This document shows, one piece after another, positions 12,868-21,262 of a stretch of 21,262 nt of DNA. Made by a program: the position numbers and the translations under genes. Positions within the stretch are counted from its first letter, which is position 1. Every line of letters starts with the position of its first letter. The notes under the pieces were generated by a model, which was given only the letters and a program-made list of their open reading frames with translations, had not been told where the DNA came from and did no database searches. The stretch lies in NCBI GenBank assembly GCA_041477815.1, contig JBGOUV010000066.1, forward strand, positions 1-21,262, in the 5' to 3' direction. The DNA comes from JBGOUV01 sp041477815. GTDB lineage: Bacteria > Acidobacteriota > Terriglobia > Bryobacterales > JACQDG01.

Positions 12868-15800
12868 CGTAAGCGGAGCTCGATGGTACGGGCTCCCAGA
12901 TAACTTCTCGTGCTCGAGATGACTCCGACTGTTCCCGGGGAGGAGATGTTAGCGGCGGGGTTGGAAAAAGTCGGGTGATTGAACACGTTCTGGATGGCGG
13001 TCATGAAGGTGAAGTTGATCCGCTCGCGAACTTTGAAATTCTTGGAGACGGTCAGATTGTGGACGTGCAGCCCGGGTCCCTCCAGGGCGTACTGCGCGGT
13101 ATTTCCGTAATTTCCCGGCCGGGGCACCGCGAACGCCGAGGCGTCGAACCAGCGCTCCAGGGTGCGCTGCTCGGTCGGAAGATTGCCGTCGCGCAGCCGG
13201 TCGGGACGGCCGCCGGTGGTGTTGGTATTGGACGGATCCGAGCCCGCGAAGCTGGGCGTGAAGAACCCGCCGGATTCCATAATGGCAATCCAGTTGGCCT
13301 GCCAGCCTCCCAGAGCCAGGTCGACCACGCGCGGAGCATTGGTCAGGAAGGTCTTCCCATGACCGAAAGGCAGAGTCCAGGCGGCGTTGGCCACGCTCCG
13401 CAACCGCGAAGTGTATTGATCGTGACTCCACTGCAGGGGCGCGTACGGATCCTCGATGCCTTGGTAGTTCAGGAAATTCGAGGTGTAGGTGAAGTGCGCG
13501 TTGAAGACCAGTTGGCCCATCTTGCGCCGGCCCTCGATCGAGAACGCGTTGTAGTTCAGCGACCCATTGTTGCGCCCGATCGTGGCGCCGACGAATTGCG
13601 GATACGGCCGCCGGTTCTGATTGAACGGCGTGAGGCTGGCCGGAGGCTTGTTGATGTTGACGTTGTAATTCAGCCCCCGATCGCGCGCGCCCACATAGGA
13701 AGCGCGAATACCGATGTTCTTGATCTGCCGCTCGATGGAGAAGTTGAACTGGTGAATCCTTCCGTTCCTGGTCTGTGCCGGGTAGCCGGTAGCGCTCTGC
13801 GACGCAATTTGGCCCGCTCCCGGCGGAAACGGGTTGGGGAACATGAAAAGCGCCTGTCCGTTCTGGATCGAATTGAAGAAGCTCTCGCTGAGCTGAAATG
13901 GTCCGCTGGAGATCACTCTGGCAAAGCGCCCGAGGGTTTCCGTGAAAATCCCATAGCTGCCGCGAAACACGGTCTTTTCCCCGAAAGGCCGCCAGGCGGC
14001 GCCGAACCGGGGAGCCAGGTTGCGGCGCGAGGGTGATTCCTGGGGATTTCCGGCTATCACCTTGATCGTATTGATCGGATACAAGGGGCTGATCTTGCTC
14101 ACCGCGCTGTCCCGTACGATCACGTTGCCCGTGGCCGGATCCCAGTTGTTGATCAGGCCATCCGCATAATCCCCTGGCCCGAAGTGGTCCCAGCGCAGGC
14201 CCAGATCGAGCGTCAGTTGACTCGAGACCTTGAAGGCGTCCTGCACGAACAGGCCGAGCTCGCTGTCGGTTCTCTTGCGGCCCACCAGGGGATTGAGACG
14301 CGAGCTCTGAAAGGGGATTCCCAGAAGGAAATCGGCGTAGCTGAAACCGGTGTAGGAGCCGTTGAACGTGAAGCTGCCGTAGGATCCGTCGGGAACCAGG
14401 GCGCTGTAGGAGGACTGCGGTTTATACTCGCCGCCCACCTTGAGGACGTGCCTGCCCTTGGCCCAGGTCAGCGTATCGGCAAAGCCCCAGTCCCGGTCGT
14501 CGTTGGTGATGCCGCCCGCCTGGATGGCGATATTCGAGAAACCCGAAATCGCCATGATGGGAAATCCCATGGCGCTGAGGCCCTGCGGGTTTACTCCCTG
14601 AATGCCCAGCTCCTTGACGGCCTGGTCGCCCTTCACCGGCGAGACGCCGTGGACGGGGTCGCCGTCCTTGAGAGTCTCCTTGTACAAGCCGAACCGAACC
14701 GTGTTCACAAGCGCCGGCGTGAACACGTGGGTGTCCTCCACCGTCATGTGGAAGTTAGGGCGGGTCCGGGTCCGGATCAGCGCGGGATAATCGATGTAAC
14801 GAATGTAGCTGCCCCAGATCATGCTGAGCCGGCCGTGAATGGTGTTCTTGTCGGAGATCTTGTGGTCCACGCGCTCGGTGATGTAGTCCCACCACCTCAC
14901 ATCGCCGGGATAGGGGAAATTGTAGCCGAAGTTGCGGGCCTGATCGTGCGGGCCGCCCTGGTTCGGCGGCGGCATGTAACCGCTCTGCACTTTGGACGAG
15001 ACCCCGTTGAAACGGCTGGCGGGAATGATGTTGCCGGGGAACGCCGTATTAGTGTTGAACGGATCTCGGACGGTGACCGGCCTTGTACCCGTAAGCAGCT
15101 CCGAGAAATCGCCGCCGCGCATCTGGTTGGTGGGGACGTTGCGGGTGTAGAAGATGCCACCCGGCCACCGCTGCGCCGTATACGCGACGTAGAAGAACGT
15201 TTTGTCCCGGCGAATCGGACCGGTCGCGTTGGCGATGACGGTGTGCGCCTTGGCAACGGGCTTGACCGTGGCAAAGAAGTCCCGCGCCCCCAGGGAAGAG
15301 TTCTGATGCCAGAAGTCCAGCTCCACGTGGAGCTGGTTGGTTCCGGACTTACTGGTCATATCGAAGTAGCCGACGCGGGCGAACTCCGCGGTGTTGTTTA
15401 CGGCCACGGCGACGACCTCCTGAATGTCGTGGTAGTTGTTGGCCTGGTTGCCTTGGCCGTCATTGGTATGGCCGTCCTCGCCGGTCTGAATCTGGCTCTG
15501 CGGCTGGCCGGCAAATTGGACGCTGTAGACGCCGCCGGCGTTCTGGATCAAGGGCAGCGAGACCAGCACGGCGGTGGGCGTGCGGCCGTCGCCGATCAGC
15601 GGCATCTCTTCGAACCGTTGCTTGTCGAACGTGGTCGAGATCTTGCCGCTCTCGGTGGAGATCACGGCCGCGTCGGCGCGCACGGTAACTTCCACGTTCG
15701 CCGTGCCCAGCTCAAAGGCGACGTTGATGCGGCGCACCTGGCTGCTTTCGAGGACGACATTATCGGCTACGAAAGTCTTGAAGCCCGCGCGGGCAGCGGT

Positions 15801-16036
15801 CAAACGATACTCGCCTCGGGGCAGGTCCACGAGCTCAAAGTCGCCGTTCTCATTGTGGTGACTTCGCGGCTGAAATTGGTGCCCTGATGAACCACTCGGA
15901 TCTGGGCATCGACAACTACCGCACCGGCCTGGTCGGTGGCCGTGCCCCGTAAGGTAGAAACGGTCAACTGCGCCCACAGCGAAACGCCCGTGAAGAGCGC
16001 AGCCAGGAGAAATGCGCGCAGAGCGACTCTTGGCAT
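12855..16036 (-). CDS. TonB-dependent receptor 2 (Oar-like), frameshifted near the N-terminus
   Basis: A second giant outer-membrane receptor, about 1060 residues if repaired. From ATG 16036 it has a signal peptide (MPRVALRAFLLAALFTGVSLWAQ region) and starts a carboxypeptidase-regulatory domain (LRGTATDQAGAVVVDAQIRV, then NFSREVTT). The frame breaks at about 15852-15854. One extra A there (ACAAT to ACAAAT) restores ENGDFELVDLPRGEYRLTAA and the rest of the domain. The plug (VTVRADAAVISTESGKIS) and long barrel are intact to the terminal LQF. As the sequence stands, translation would stop after 78 residues. The distant relationship to receptor 1 is in architecture only. Likely promoter: TATACT at 16098-16093, about 50 bases of leader, with a weak purine tract before the ATG. 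The ligand is unknown. Confidence 0.85.
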
Positions 16037-16092
16037 GAAGACCCCCTGCTAGACCTAGTCCGGGATTGCATGTTTCCGCCCCGGCGCCCAGT

Positions 16093-16098
16093 AGTATA
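16093..16098 (-). promoter_or_regulatory. -10 box for TonB receptor 2
   Basis: TATACT on the minus strand (16098 to 16093) lies 56 bases before ATG 16036. No clear -35 was seen. Confidence 0.35.
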
Positions 16099-16129
16099 CA
16101 CCCCCTCGCCTCTGCTGGAGCGCCTTTGG

Positions 16130-16153
16130 GTGTTAACATCTGCTGGTAGGAGG
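16130..16153 (+). promoter_or_regulatory. Extended -10 and Shine-Dalgarno of the panE-like gene
   Basis: GTGTTAACAT (16130-16139) carries a TGn extension with TAACAT. AGGAGG follows at 16148-16153, 4 bases before ATG 16158. Unlike the other extended -10 genes here, this one keeps a leader and a strong ribosome-binding site. Confidence 0.5.
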
Positions 16154-16157
16154 TCGC

Positions 16158-17057
16158 ATGGCGGAGGCGTGGCCGAAAATCGTAGTGCTGGGCGCCGGGG
16201 CGGTCGGCTGCTACTTCGGCGGCATGCTCGCGCGAGCCGGAGCCCCGGTGACCCTGATCGGACGCGCGCGGCACGTCGAGGCCATCCGGCGCGACGGCTT
16301 GTTCCTCGAAAGCCTCCACTTTCAGGAGCGTGTTGCTGTCGCCGCCGTCACCGAGGCGGAGGCCGCCCGCGCGGCTGAGATCGTTCTGTTCTGCGTCAAG
16401 ACGCTGGACACGGAATCGGCCGCGCTGGCGCTCGCGCCACACCTGGCGTCCGGGGCGACCGTGATCAGCCTTCAGAACGGCGTCGACAACGCCGACCGCA
16501 TCCGCGCTGTCACCGGCATCGAGGCGCTCCCGTGCGTCGTCTACGTGGCCGCCTCCATGCCGGCCCCGGGACACGTGAAGCACGTCGGTCGCGGCGACCT
16601 GGTCCTGGGCGGGCGGCCGGACATGGCCGCGATGTTCGAGCGCGCCGGCGTCCCCTGCCGCCTTTCCGCCGACCTCGCCGCCGACCTCTGGACCAAGCTG
16701 GTGATGAACTGCGCGTATAACGCGATCTCAGCCCTCTGCCGCTGCAACTACGGACAGGCCGCGGTCCATTCGCTGACACGCGCCCTGATCGCCGAGGCGA
16801 CTGAGGAGGTCATCGCCGTCGCCGTCGCCGCGGGAGTTCGGCTGCCCGACGGCCTGGTCGCCGCCGCGTGGAAGCTCGGCGCTGAAGCCATGCCCGCCGC
16901 CGTCTCCTCCACCGCCCAGGACATTGCCCGCGGCAGCCGCACCGAGATCGACTCCCTGAACGGCTACGTGGCCCGCCGGGGGGCCGAACTCGGTGTCCCG
17001 GCGCCCGTCAACCGGACCCTCCACGCCCTGGTGAAGCTGCTGGAAGAGCCTCACTGA
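16158..17057 (+). CDS. panE: 2-dehydropantoate 2-reductase (ketopantoate reductase family)
   Basis: A 299-residue cytoplasmic NADPH-dependent reductase of the ApbA/PanE family. In pantothenate synthesis the family reduces 2-dehydropantoate to pantoate, a coenzyme A precursor. An N-terminal Rossmann loop GAGAVG is at 12-17. The conserved FCVKT (79-82) and LQNGVDN (105-111) come next. The catalytic lysine falls in LWTKLVMNCAYNAISAL (Lys180). The C-terminal helical domain carries the signature GSRTEIDSLNGYV, with the substrate-contacting serine and glutamate region, and ends with VPAPVN. The length matches the family. AGGAGG sits 4 bases upstream of the ATG. It is a single-gene unit, with a divergent receptor on one side and a convergent STAS gene on the other. 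Paralogues acting on other 2-keto acids exist, so the exact substrate is not proven. Confidence 0.88.
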   Translation: MAEAWPKIVVLGAGAVGCYFGGMLARAGAPVTLIGRARHVEAIRRDGLFLESLHFQERVAVAAVTEAEAARAAEIVLFCVKTLDTESAALALAPHLASGATVISLQNGVDNADRIRAVTGIEALPCVVYVAASMPAPGHVKHVGRGDLVLGGRPDMAAMFERAGVPCRLSADLAADLWTKLVMNCAYNAISALCRCNYGQAAVHSLTRALIAEATEEVIAVAVAAGVRLPDGLVAAAWKLGAEAMPAAVSSTAQDIARGSRTEIDSLNGYVARRGAELGVPAPVNRTLHALVKLLEEPH

Positions 17058-17069
17058 CCCCATCGATAC

Positions 17070-17441
17070 CTAGCGCGACGCCGGTTTGGCGCTGAAACCC
17101 GCGCAGGCGGCTTCCACTGTTGGATACACCCGGAAGATCCTGTTCAACCGGGTCGCTTCGAATTGTTTGTTCACCGCGCCCCTGGCGTCCACCAGGCGCA
17201 GTCTTCCGCCGGCGCGCTTCACCGTGGGAAAGCAGTAAATGAGAATTCCGACGCCGGTGCTGTCGATGCGCTCCACTCCGGTCAGGTCGAAGATCAGCTT
17301 TTCTTTGTACTCGCTCAGCAGCTTGTTCAGCCGCGACTCGATGCGCTGGCTTTCTTCCGACGCCAAAGTGAAACGGCCGGCGAACTCTACGACGACGATG
17401 TCCGGTTCGATCTTTCTCGTCTGAATCCGCAGGGCCATCAT
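17070..17441 (-). CDS. STAS-domain anti-sigma factor antagonist
   Basis: A 123-residue single-domain STAS protein like SpoIIAA/RsbV. It binds an anti-sigma factor or switch kinase and is controlled by phosphorylation of one serine. The motif FDLTGVERIDSTGVGILI contains that serine (Ser61 in IDSTGVG). The preceding helix region and the final VEAACAGF helix complete the fold. The start is one of two adjacent ATG codons (17441 or 17438). It begins 7 bases after the stop of the sugar-isomerase-like gene, so it is probably its operon partner. No anti-sigma kinase gene is nearby. Longer in-frame upstream sequence overlaps the preceding gene and is rejected. Confidence 0.88.
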   Translation of the reverse strand: MMALRIQTRKIEPDIVVVEFAGRFTLASEESQRIESRLNKLLSEYKEKLIFDLTGVERIDSTGVGILIYCFPTVKRAGGRLRLVDARGAVNKQFEATRLNRIFRVYPTVEAACAGFSAKPASR

Positions 17442-17448
17442 GGCGTCA

Positions 17449-18282
<834 letters not shown>

Positions 18283-18288
18283 AGTGGG

Positions 18289-18294
18289 ATTATA
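18289..18294 (-). promoter_or_regulatory. Consensus -10 box, probably leaderless
   Basis: TATAAT on the minus strand (18294 to 18289) is followed by CCCACT and then ATG (18282). A start 7 bases after the hexamer falls on the A of ATG. No ribosome-binding site is possible in that space. Confidence 0.6.
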
Positions 18295-18305
18295 CCCCCC
18301 TCCTA

Positions 18306-18797
18306 CTACCGAACGCTGACCCGCACCAAGTTGGCCCCTCTGCCGCGACCGCAAGCGCCAACTCCACCTCCCCCCGCCCGATCAGCGACCGCGGCAGCCG
18401 GACATTCACCTGGTCCAAACCCAGGAAGGTCCCCTGCGGCCCGGCGTAAAGCACTTCTCCCGCGGCTCCCCCGATCCGCACCGGCGCGCCGCGACCACAC
18501 CGAATCCCGGTCCCGAATAGAAGGGCGGCTTCTCGACCGTCAGCCTCGACGGATGGTCAGTACAGTATGCGGGCCGCGGCCGGCTCCACCTGGCAGGTGA
18601 CTGCCCTCCGCGGCACCCTCGGCCCGGGTCAGTATTACCTGGTGCAGGGCGGGCCAGGCGATCCTGCAGTTGAAGATCTCGACGAAATCGTTCTGTAGCG
18701 CGGCTCCGGCGTTGCCGCCGCCGTAAACCTGGCTGATCACCACCTGGGCCGGAAGCGAGAACACCGCCCCCAGCGCCAGCGCGGACAGACGCCGCAT
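18306..18797 (-). pseudogene. Lamin-tail-domain exported protein, broken by an inversion and indels
   Basis: The gene starts well: GGGAGGTGGG before ATG 18797, a signal peptide, then VVISQVYGGGNAGA and QNDFVEIFN. These are the first strands of a lamin-tail domain as in secreted nucleases and surface proteins. After about 18667 the minus strand no longer fits. The next part of the domain is instead on the plus strand (18521-18662). Further down on the minus strand a C-terminal piece reappears in shifting frames: PPFYSGPGFGVVAA, then in another frame EVLYAGPQGTFLGLDQVNV, then GANLVRVSVR with a stop at 18308-18306. At least two more indels are needed to join these, one fixed by a single G near 18335. 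Part of the middle is missing. It follows the PQQ gene by 26 bases and was probably its operon partner. No product is expected beyond a short N-terminal peptide (about 85 residues, stop near 18540). Confidence 0.65.
18521..18662 (+). other. Inverted internal segment of the lamin-tail gene
   Basis: The plus strand reads GGFSTVSLDGWSVQYA and, after dropping one G from the GGG at 18571-18573, continues AAAGSTWQVTALRGTLGP and GQYYLVQ. This is the central lamin-tail domain, exactly the part missing after FVEIFN on the minus strand. Boundaries are approximate. No long inverted repeats flank it; only TGCAGG/CCTGCA (18643-18648, 18663-18668) lies near the right edge. Confidence 0.6.
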
Positions 18798-18823
18798 CGA
18801 CCCACCTCCCGTAGGACACGCCC

Positions 18824-20623
18824 CTACGGCAAAGCGAACGCCACAAACGCGTCGCCGGACTTGGTCCGCTGCTTACCTCCGCCTCCGGCCGCGACTACCA
18901 CATATTGCTTGCCGCTCACTTCATAGGTAGCAGGGGTGGCGTAGGCGCCGGCTTCGAGCAGGGTCTCCCACAGGACCTTGCCGGTCCCGGCGTCGAAGGC
19001 CCGGAACATCTCGTCCTTGCTGGCGCCCAGGAAGACCAGGCCGCCGCCGGTCGCGATAGCGCCGCCGATCAGCTCGGTGCCGGTCGGGGGGACGCCGCGG
19101 GCTTTCAGCTCGGGGTACTCGCCGACCGTAGCCTGCCAGGCGATCTCGCCCCGGTTCAGGTCGATGGCGCTCAGTTGGCCCCAGGGGGGCTTCACGGCGG
19201 GGTAACCGTCGGGGTCCTGGAAGCGCTTGTAGCCGTCGTGGTCGAACGGGTAGCCGGCCCCGGGGCGGGCGGGGACTATGGTGAGGATCCAGGGCACGTT
19301 GCTGGAAGCCACGTAGAGCCGGCCGCTGCGGGTATCGAAGGCCGCTCCGCCCCACAGCGCCCCGCCGTGGAAGCCGGGGAGCACCACCGTCCCCTCGCGG
19401 CTGGGGGGCGTAAAGATGTTGCCGGCCCGGACGGTCTTAAGTTGTTCCCGTACCCAGGCGAGGGCTTCGGGCGAGACGTTGGCGGGCTCGTACTTCTGCG
19501 GGCTGAACGGGGGCGGCCGCAGCGGGAAGGGTTGGGTCGGGGACAGGCGCTCGCCGGGAAGGTCGGAGGCGGGCACGGGTCGCTCTTCCACGCCGAATAT
19601 CGGCTTCCCGGTCTCGCGGTCGAAGACGAACACCAGGCCGGTCTTGGTCACCTGGGCCACGGCGTCCAGCTTGCGGCCGTCGCGGGTGATGGTGATCAGG
19701 TTGGGGGGGCAGGGGATGTCGTAGTCCCACACATCGTGGTGGACGGTCTGGAAATGCCACACCCGCTTGCCGGTGGCGGCGTCGAGGGCGATCACCGAAT
19801 TGGCGAATACGTTGTCGCCGCGGCGCTGGCCGCCGTAGAAGTCGAAGGCGGCCGAGCCGGTGGAGACGAAGACGCGCCCGCGCTGGTGGTCCACACTCAT
19901 GCCGCCCCAGTTGTTGGCCGCCCCGGCGGTCTTCCAGGCATCGCCTTCCCAGGTTTCGTGACCGAACTCGCCGGGGTGAGGGATGGTGTGGAAGATCCAG
20001 GTTTGCCGGCCGCTGCGGACATCGAACGCCCGGACGTGGCCGGGGGCGGAGGGGCGGGGTCCTTCGCCCATGGTGGAGCCGAGGATGATGAGATTTTGGT
20101 AGATGCTGCCGGGAGAGCTGACGGTATAAGTAAGGGCGCCGATATCGCGGTCCAGGCCTTTGGTGAGGTCCAGAAAGCCCTCGTTGCCGAAGCCGGGAAT
20201 AGGCCGGCCGGTGCGGGCGTTGAGACAGATCAACCGCGTGCCCACCACGTAGAGGACGCGTTTGTCATCTCCGTTCGACCAGTAGGTGAGACCCCGATTC
20301 ACGCCCCGGTTTCCAGCCTGCTCGGGGTCAAACTCCCAAAGCCGCCGGCCGGTGGCCGGATCGAGGGACACGACCTTGAGCTGGGCCGTGGTGATATACA
20401 TGACGCCGTCCACTACGATGGGGGTGCACTCGATGGTGGTCTGCGGGCGGTCGCGCTTGTCGCCGGTATGGTAGGTCCAGGCGATTCTCAGGCGCGCCAC
20501 GTTGGAGCGGTTAATCTGGTCCAGGGGAGAGTAGTGACTCGCCTCGGGGTCGGCGCTCCAGGCCGGCCACTCGGCCGGGGTGGCGGCGGCGGCCAGGAGG
20601 GTCCAGAACAGGGTTGGAATCAT
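18824..20623 (-). CDS. PQQ-dependent dehydrogenase (quinoprotein glucose dehydrogenase-like)
   Basis: A 599-residue exported quinoprotein. With pyrroloquinoline quinone as cofactor, such enzymes oxidise sugars or alcohols in the periplasm and feed electrons to the respiratory chain. A signal peptide (residues 1-16) is followed by an eight-bladed propeller built of repeated units such as LDPATGRRLWEF and LDAATGKRVWHF. The block ANNWGGMSVDHQRGRVFVST, then FQTVHHDVWDYDIP (291-304), matches membrane glucose dehydrogenases; the Asp in HHDVWD is the catalytic base position. No CxxCH haem motif and no N-terminal membrane anchor are present, unlike full-length Gcd. The ATG at 20623 is the first start that leaves a normal signal peptide; in-frame extension upstream crosses the divergent gene. 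GGAGG lies 13 bases upstream, rather far. Confidence 0.9.
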   Translation of the reverse strand: MIPTLFWTLLAAAATPAEWPAWSADPEASHYSPLDQINRSNVARLRIAWTYHTGDKRDRPQTTIECTPIVVDGVMYITTAQLKVVSLDPATGRRLWEFDPEQAGNRGVNRGLTYWSNGDDKRVLYVVGTRLICLNARTGRPIPGFGNEGFLDLTKGLDRDIGALTYTVSSPGSIYQNLIILGSTMGEGPRPSAPGHVRAFDVRSGRQTWIFHTIPHPGEFGHETWEGDAWKTAGAANNWGGMSVDHQRGRVFVSTGSAAFDFYGGQRRGDNVFANSVIALDAATGKRVWHFQTVHHDVWDYDIPCPPNLITITRDGRKLDAVAQVTKTGLVFVFDRETGKPIFGVEERPVPASDLPGERLSPTQPFPLRPPPFSPQKYEPANVSPEALAWVREQLKTVRAGNIFTPPSREGTVVLPGFHGGALWGGAAFDTRSGRLYVASSNVPWILTIVPARPGAGYPFDHDGYKRFQDPDGYPAVKPPWGQLSAIDLNRGEIAWQATVGEYPELKARGVPPTGTELIGGAIATGGGLVFLGASKDEMFRAFDAGTGKVLWETLLEAGAYATPATYEVSGKQYVVVAAGGGGKQRTKSGDAFVAFALP

Positions 20624-20675
20624 AAACCATAGTAAACCTCCAGTTTCTCGCGGCGCTGCCCGATAAGACTCTTGA

Positions 20676-21262
20676 GTGAAACGACGCTCTCTGCTCCGGG
20701 CCTTCAGCCTGTCCCTGATGCTGGCGCTCGGAATCGGGGCCATGTTAGAGATGGCCACGCTTACCGGCAAGACCAACCCTATCAGCTTCCTGGTCTTACT
20801 CTTCTTCGCCTGCGCCTCGGCCTCGCTGCACGTCCGCCTCCCGGGCGTGGAACGCACAGTTTCCCTTTCCTTCGCCTTCAGTTTTGCGGCCATCACCGAG
20901 CTTCCCGCCGGTCCGGCTTTCTTCATTGTGGCTGCCGCCTTGTTGTACGAGTCGTGGCGAGTTGCCGGCCTGGTCCCACGCGGCCCCCAAATCGCCTTCG
21001 ATCTCTCGCAGGCGGCCTTCTCCACCCTGGTCACTTCGTACGCCTTCCGCTTTGTCGACCGCCGCGAAGGTTTCGACCACCTGCTGGCCCTGGGGGCGGC
21101 CGCCGTGACTTACTATGCCCTCAGCAGCGGCGCCAGCGCCCTGTATATCGCCGCCCGCGCCCGGCGCGCGCCTTGGAAAGTGTGGAGCGAGGAGTTTTTC
21201 TGGATGGGTCCGCTTTATCTGCTGGTGCCCGTCGCCACCGCCCTGGCCAGCCAGCTCCAACG
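20676..21262 (+). CDS. Multi-pass membrane protein, 5' part (possible sensor/signalling protein)
   Basis: An open frame from GTG 20676 runs without a stop to the window end (195 complete codons). The TGA directly upstream (20673-20675) fixes this as the earliest start; an in-frame ATG at 20718 is the alternative. It encodes about six hydrophobic helices, for example FSLSLMLALGIGAML, ISFLVLLFFACASASL, AFSFAAITELPAGPAFFIVA and LYLLVPVATALA. The pattern (LLFFACASASLHVRLPGVERTVSLSF) resembles the N-terminal membrane module of acidobacterial GGDEF or HD-GYP signalling proteins. The catalytic part would lie beyond the window, so this is a guess. It is divergent from the PQQ gene with 52 bases between them. 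Codon use looks coding, with G/C at third positions and no stops. Confidence 0.7.
   Translation, partial: MKRRSLLRAFSLSLMLALGIGAMLEMATLTGKTNPISFLVLLFFACASASLHVRLPGVERTVSLSFAFSFAAITELPAGPAFFIVAAALLYESWRVAGLVPRGPQIAFDLSQAAFSTLVTSYAFRFVDRREGFDHLLALGAAAVTYYALSSGASALYIAARARRAPWKVWSEEFFWMGPLYLLVPVATALASQLQ

Noticed and set aside
14184..15887. Long plus-strand open frame opposite TonB receptor 2
   Set aside because: Low-complexity Val/Gly/Asp-rich translation without family motifs, antisense to a clear receptor barrel.
17072..17093. AGCGC/GCGCT inverted repeat at the end of the STAS gene as a terminator
   Set aside because: A 5-base stem with a 12-base loop and no T tract is too weak to call in GC-rich DNA.
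18521..18668. Phase-variable invertible switch in the lamin-tail gene
   Set aside because: No sizeable inverted repeats at both ends and no recombinase nearby. Extra indels and missing sequence point to decay rather than a working switch.
18905..20632. Very long open frame on the plus strand opposite the PQQ dehydrogenase
   Set aside because: Its translation is Gly/Ala/Val-rich with no domain motif. The opposite strand encodes an unmistakable quinoprotein, so this is a high-GC shadow.

Overview
The window looks like a high-GC Acidobacteriota chromosome fragment, most likely of the Solibacter/Bryobacter type. The evidence is two giant Oar-like TonB-dependent receptors with an N-terminal carboxypeptidase-regulatory-like domain, a planctomycete-type cytochrome/DUF1592 gene translationally coupled to a Tat-exported DUF1552 gene, a quinoprotein glucose-dehydrogenase-like enzyme, and several exported TIM-barrel enzymes. 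No rRNA, tRNA, CRISPR array, transposase or phage gene was found. The taxonomic call is inference from gene content.

Layout. 1-533: a palindrome and the decayed 3' end of a TPR gene on the minus strand. 534-3822 (+): a DUF1587/1595/1592/1588/1585 cytochrome protein and a DUF1552 protein overlapping by 29 bases. 3823-4051: a heptamer repeat and a probable cytochrome c C-terminal remnant. 4052-9092 (-): TonB receptor 1, then a small protein that resembles only the C-terminal half of a Gfo/Idh/MocA oxidoreductase, then a full-length Gfo/Idh/MocA protein. Divergent from these, 9318-11645 (+): a regulator with an IclR-type helix-turn-helix fused to a sugar-binding periplasmic-binding-protein domain, then an exported amidohydrolase. 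11852-12839 (+): a SLATT-like two-TM protein with a frameshift. 12855-16036 (-): TonB receptor 2, also frameshifted. 16158-17057 (+): ketopantoate reductase. 17070-18282 (-): an exported hydroxypyruvate-isomerase-like TIM barrel followed by a STAS anti-sigma-factor antagonist. 18306-20623 (-): a PQQ dehydrogenase followed by a broken lamin-tail-domain gene whose middle piece lies on the opposite strand. 20676-end (+): the start of a multi-pass membrane protein that runs off the window.

How the genes work together (inference). The receptor 1/Gfo-Idh cluster and the divergent regulator-amidohydrolase pair look like one carbohydrate or small-polyol uptake and oxidation locus. The regulator probably acts in the 225-base divergent region, which contains palindromes. 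The PQQ dehydrogenase, DUF1592/DUF1552 pair and sugar isomerase fit the same extracytoplasmic sugar-oxidising lifestyle, but nothing in the sequence ties them to that locus.

The strongest unusual signals are: (1) a lamin-tail gene with an internal inverted segment plus indels; (2) a stand-alone SLATT-type gene of lower GC; (3) the IclR-HTH/periplasmic-binding-protein fusion; (4) the half-size Gfo/Idh partner and degenerate catalytic motifs in the full-size one; (5) an apparent split between genes with an extended -10 almost touching the start codon and no Shine-Dalgarno, and genes with a clear Shine-Dalgarno; (6) single-base indels next to short homopolymers in several genes, which may be real decay or assembly error. 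I did not find a convincing multi-gene new defence or biosynthetic system.
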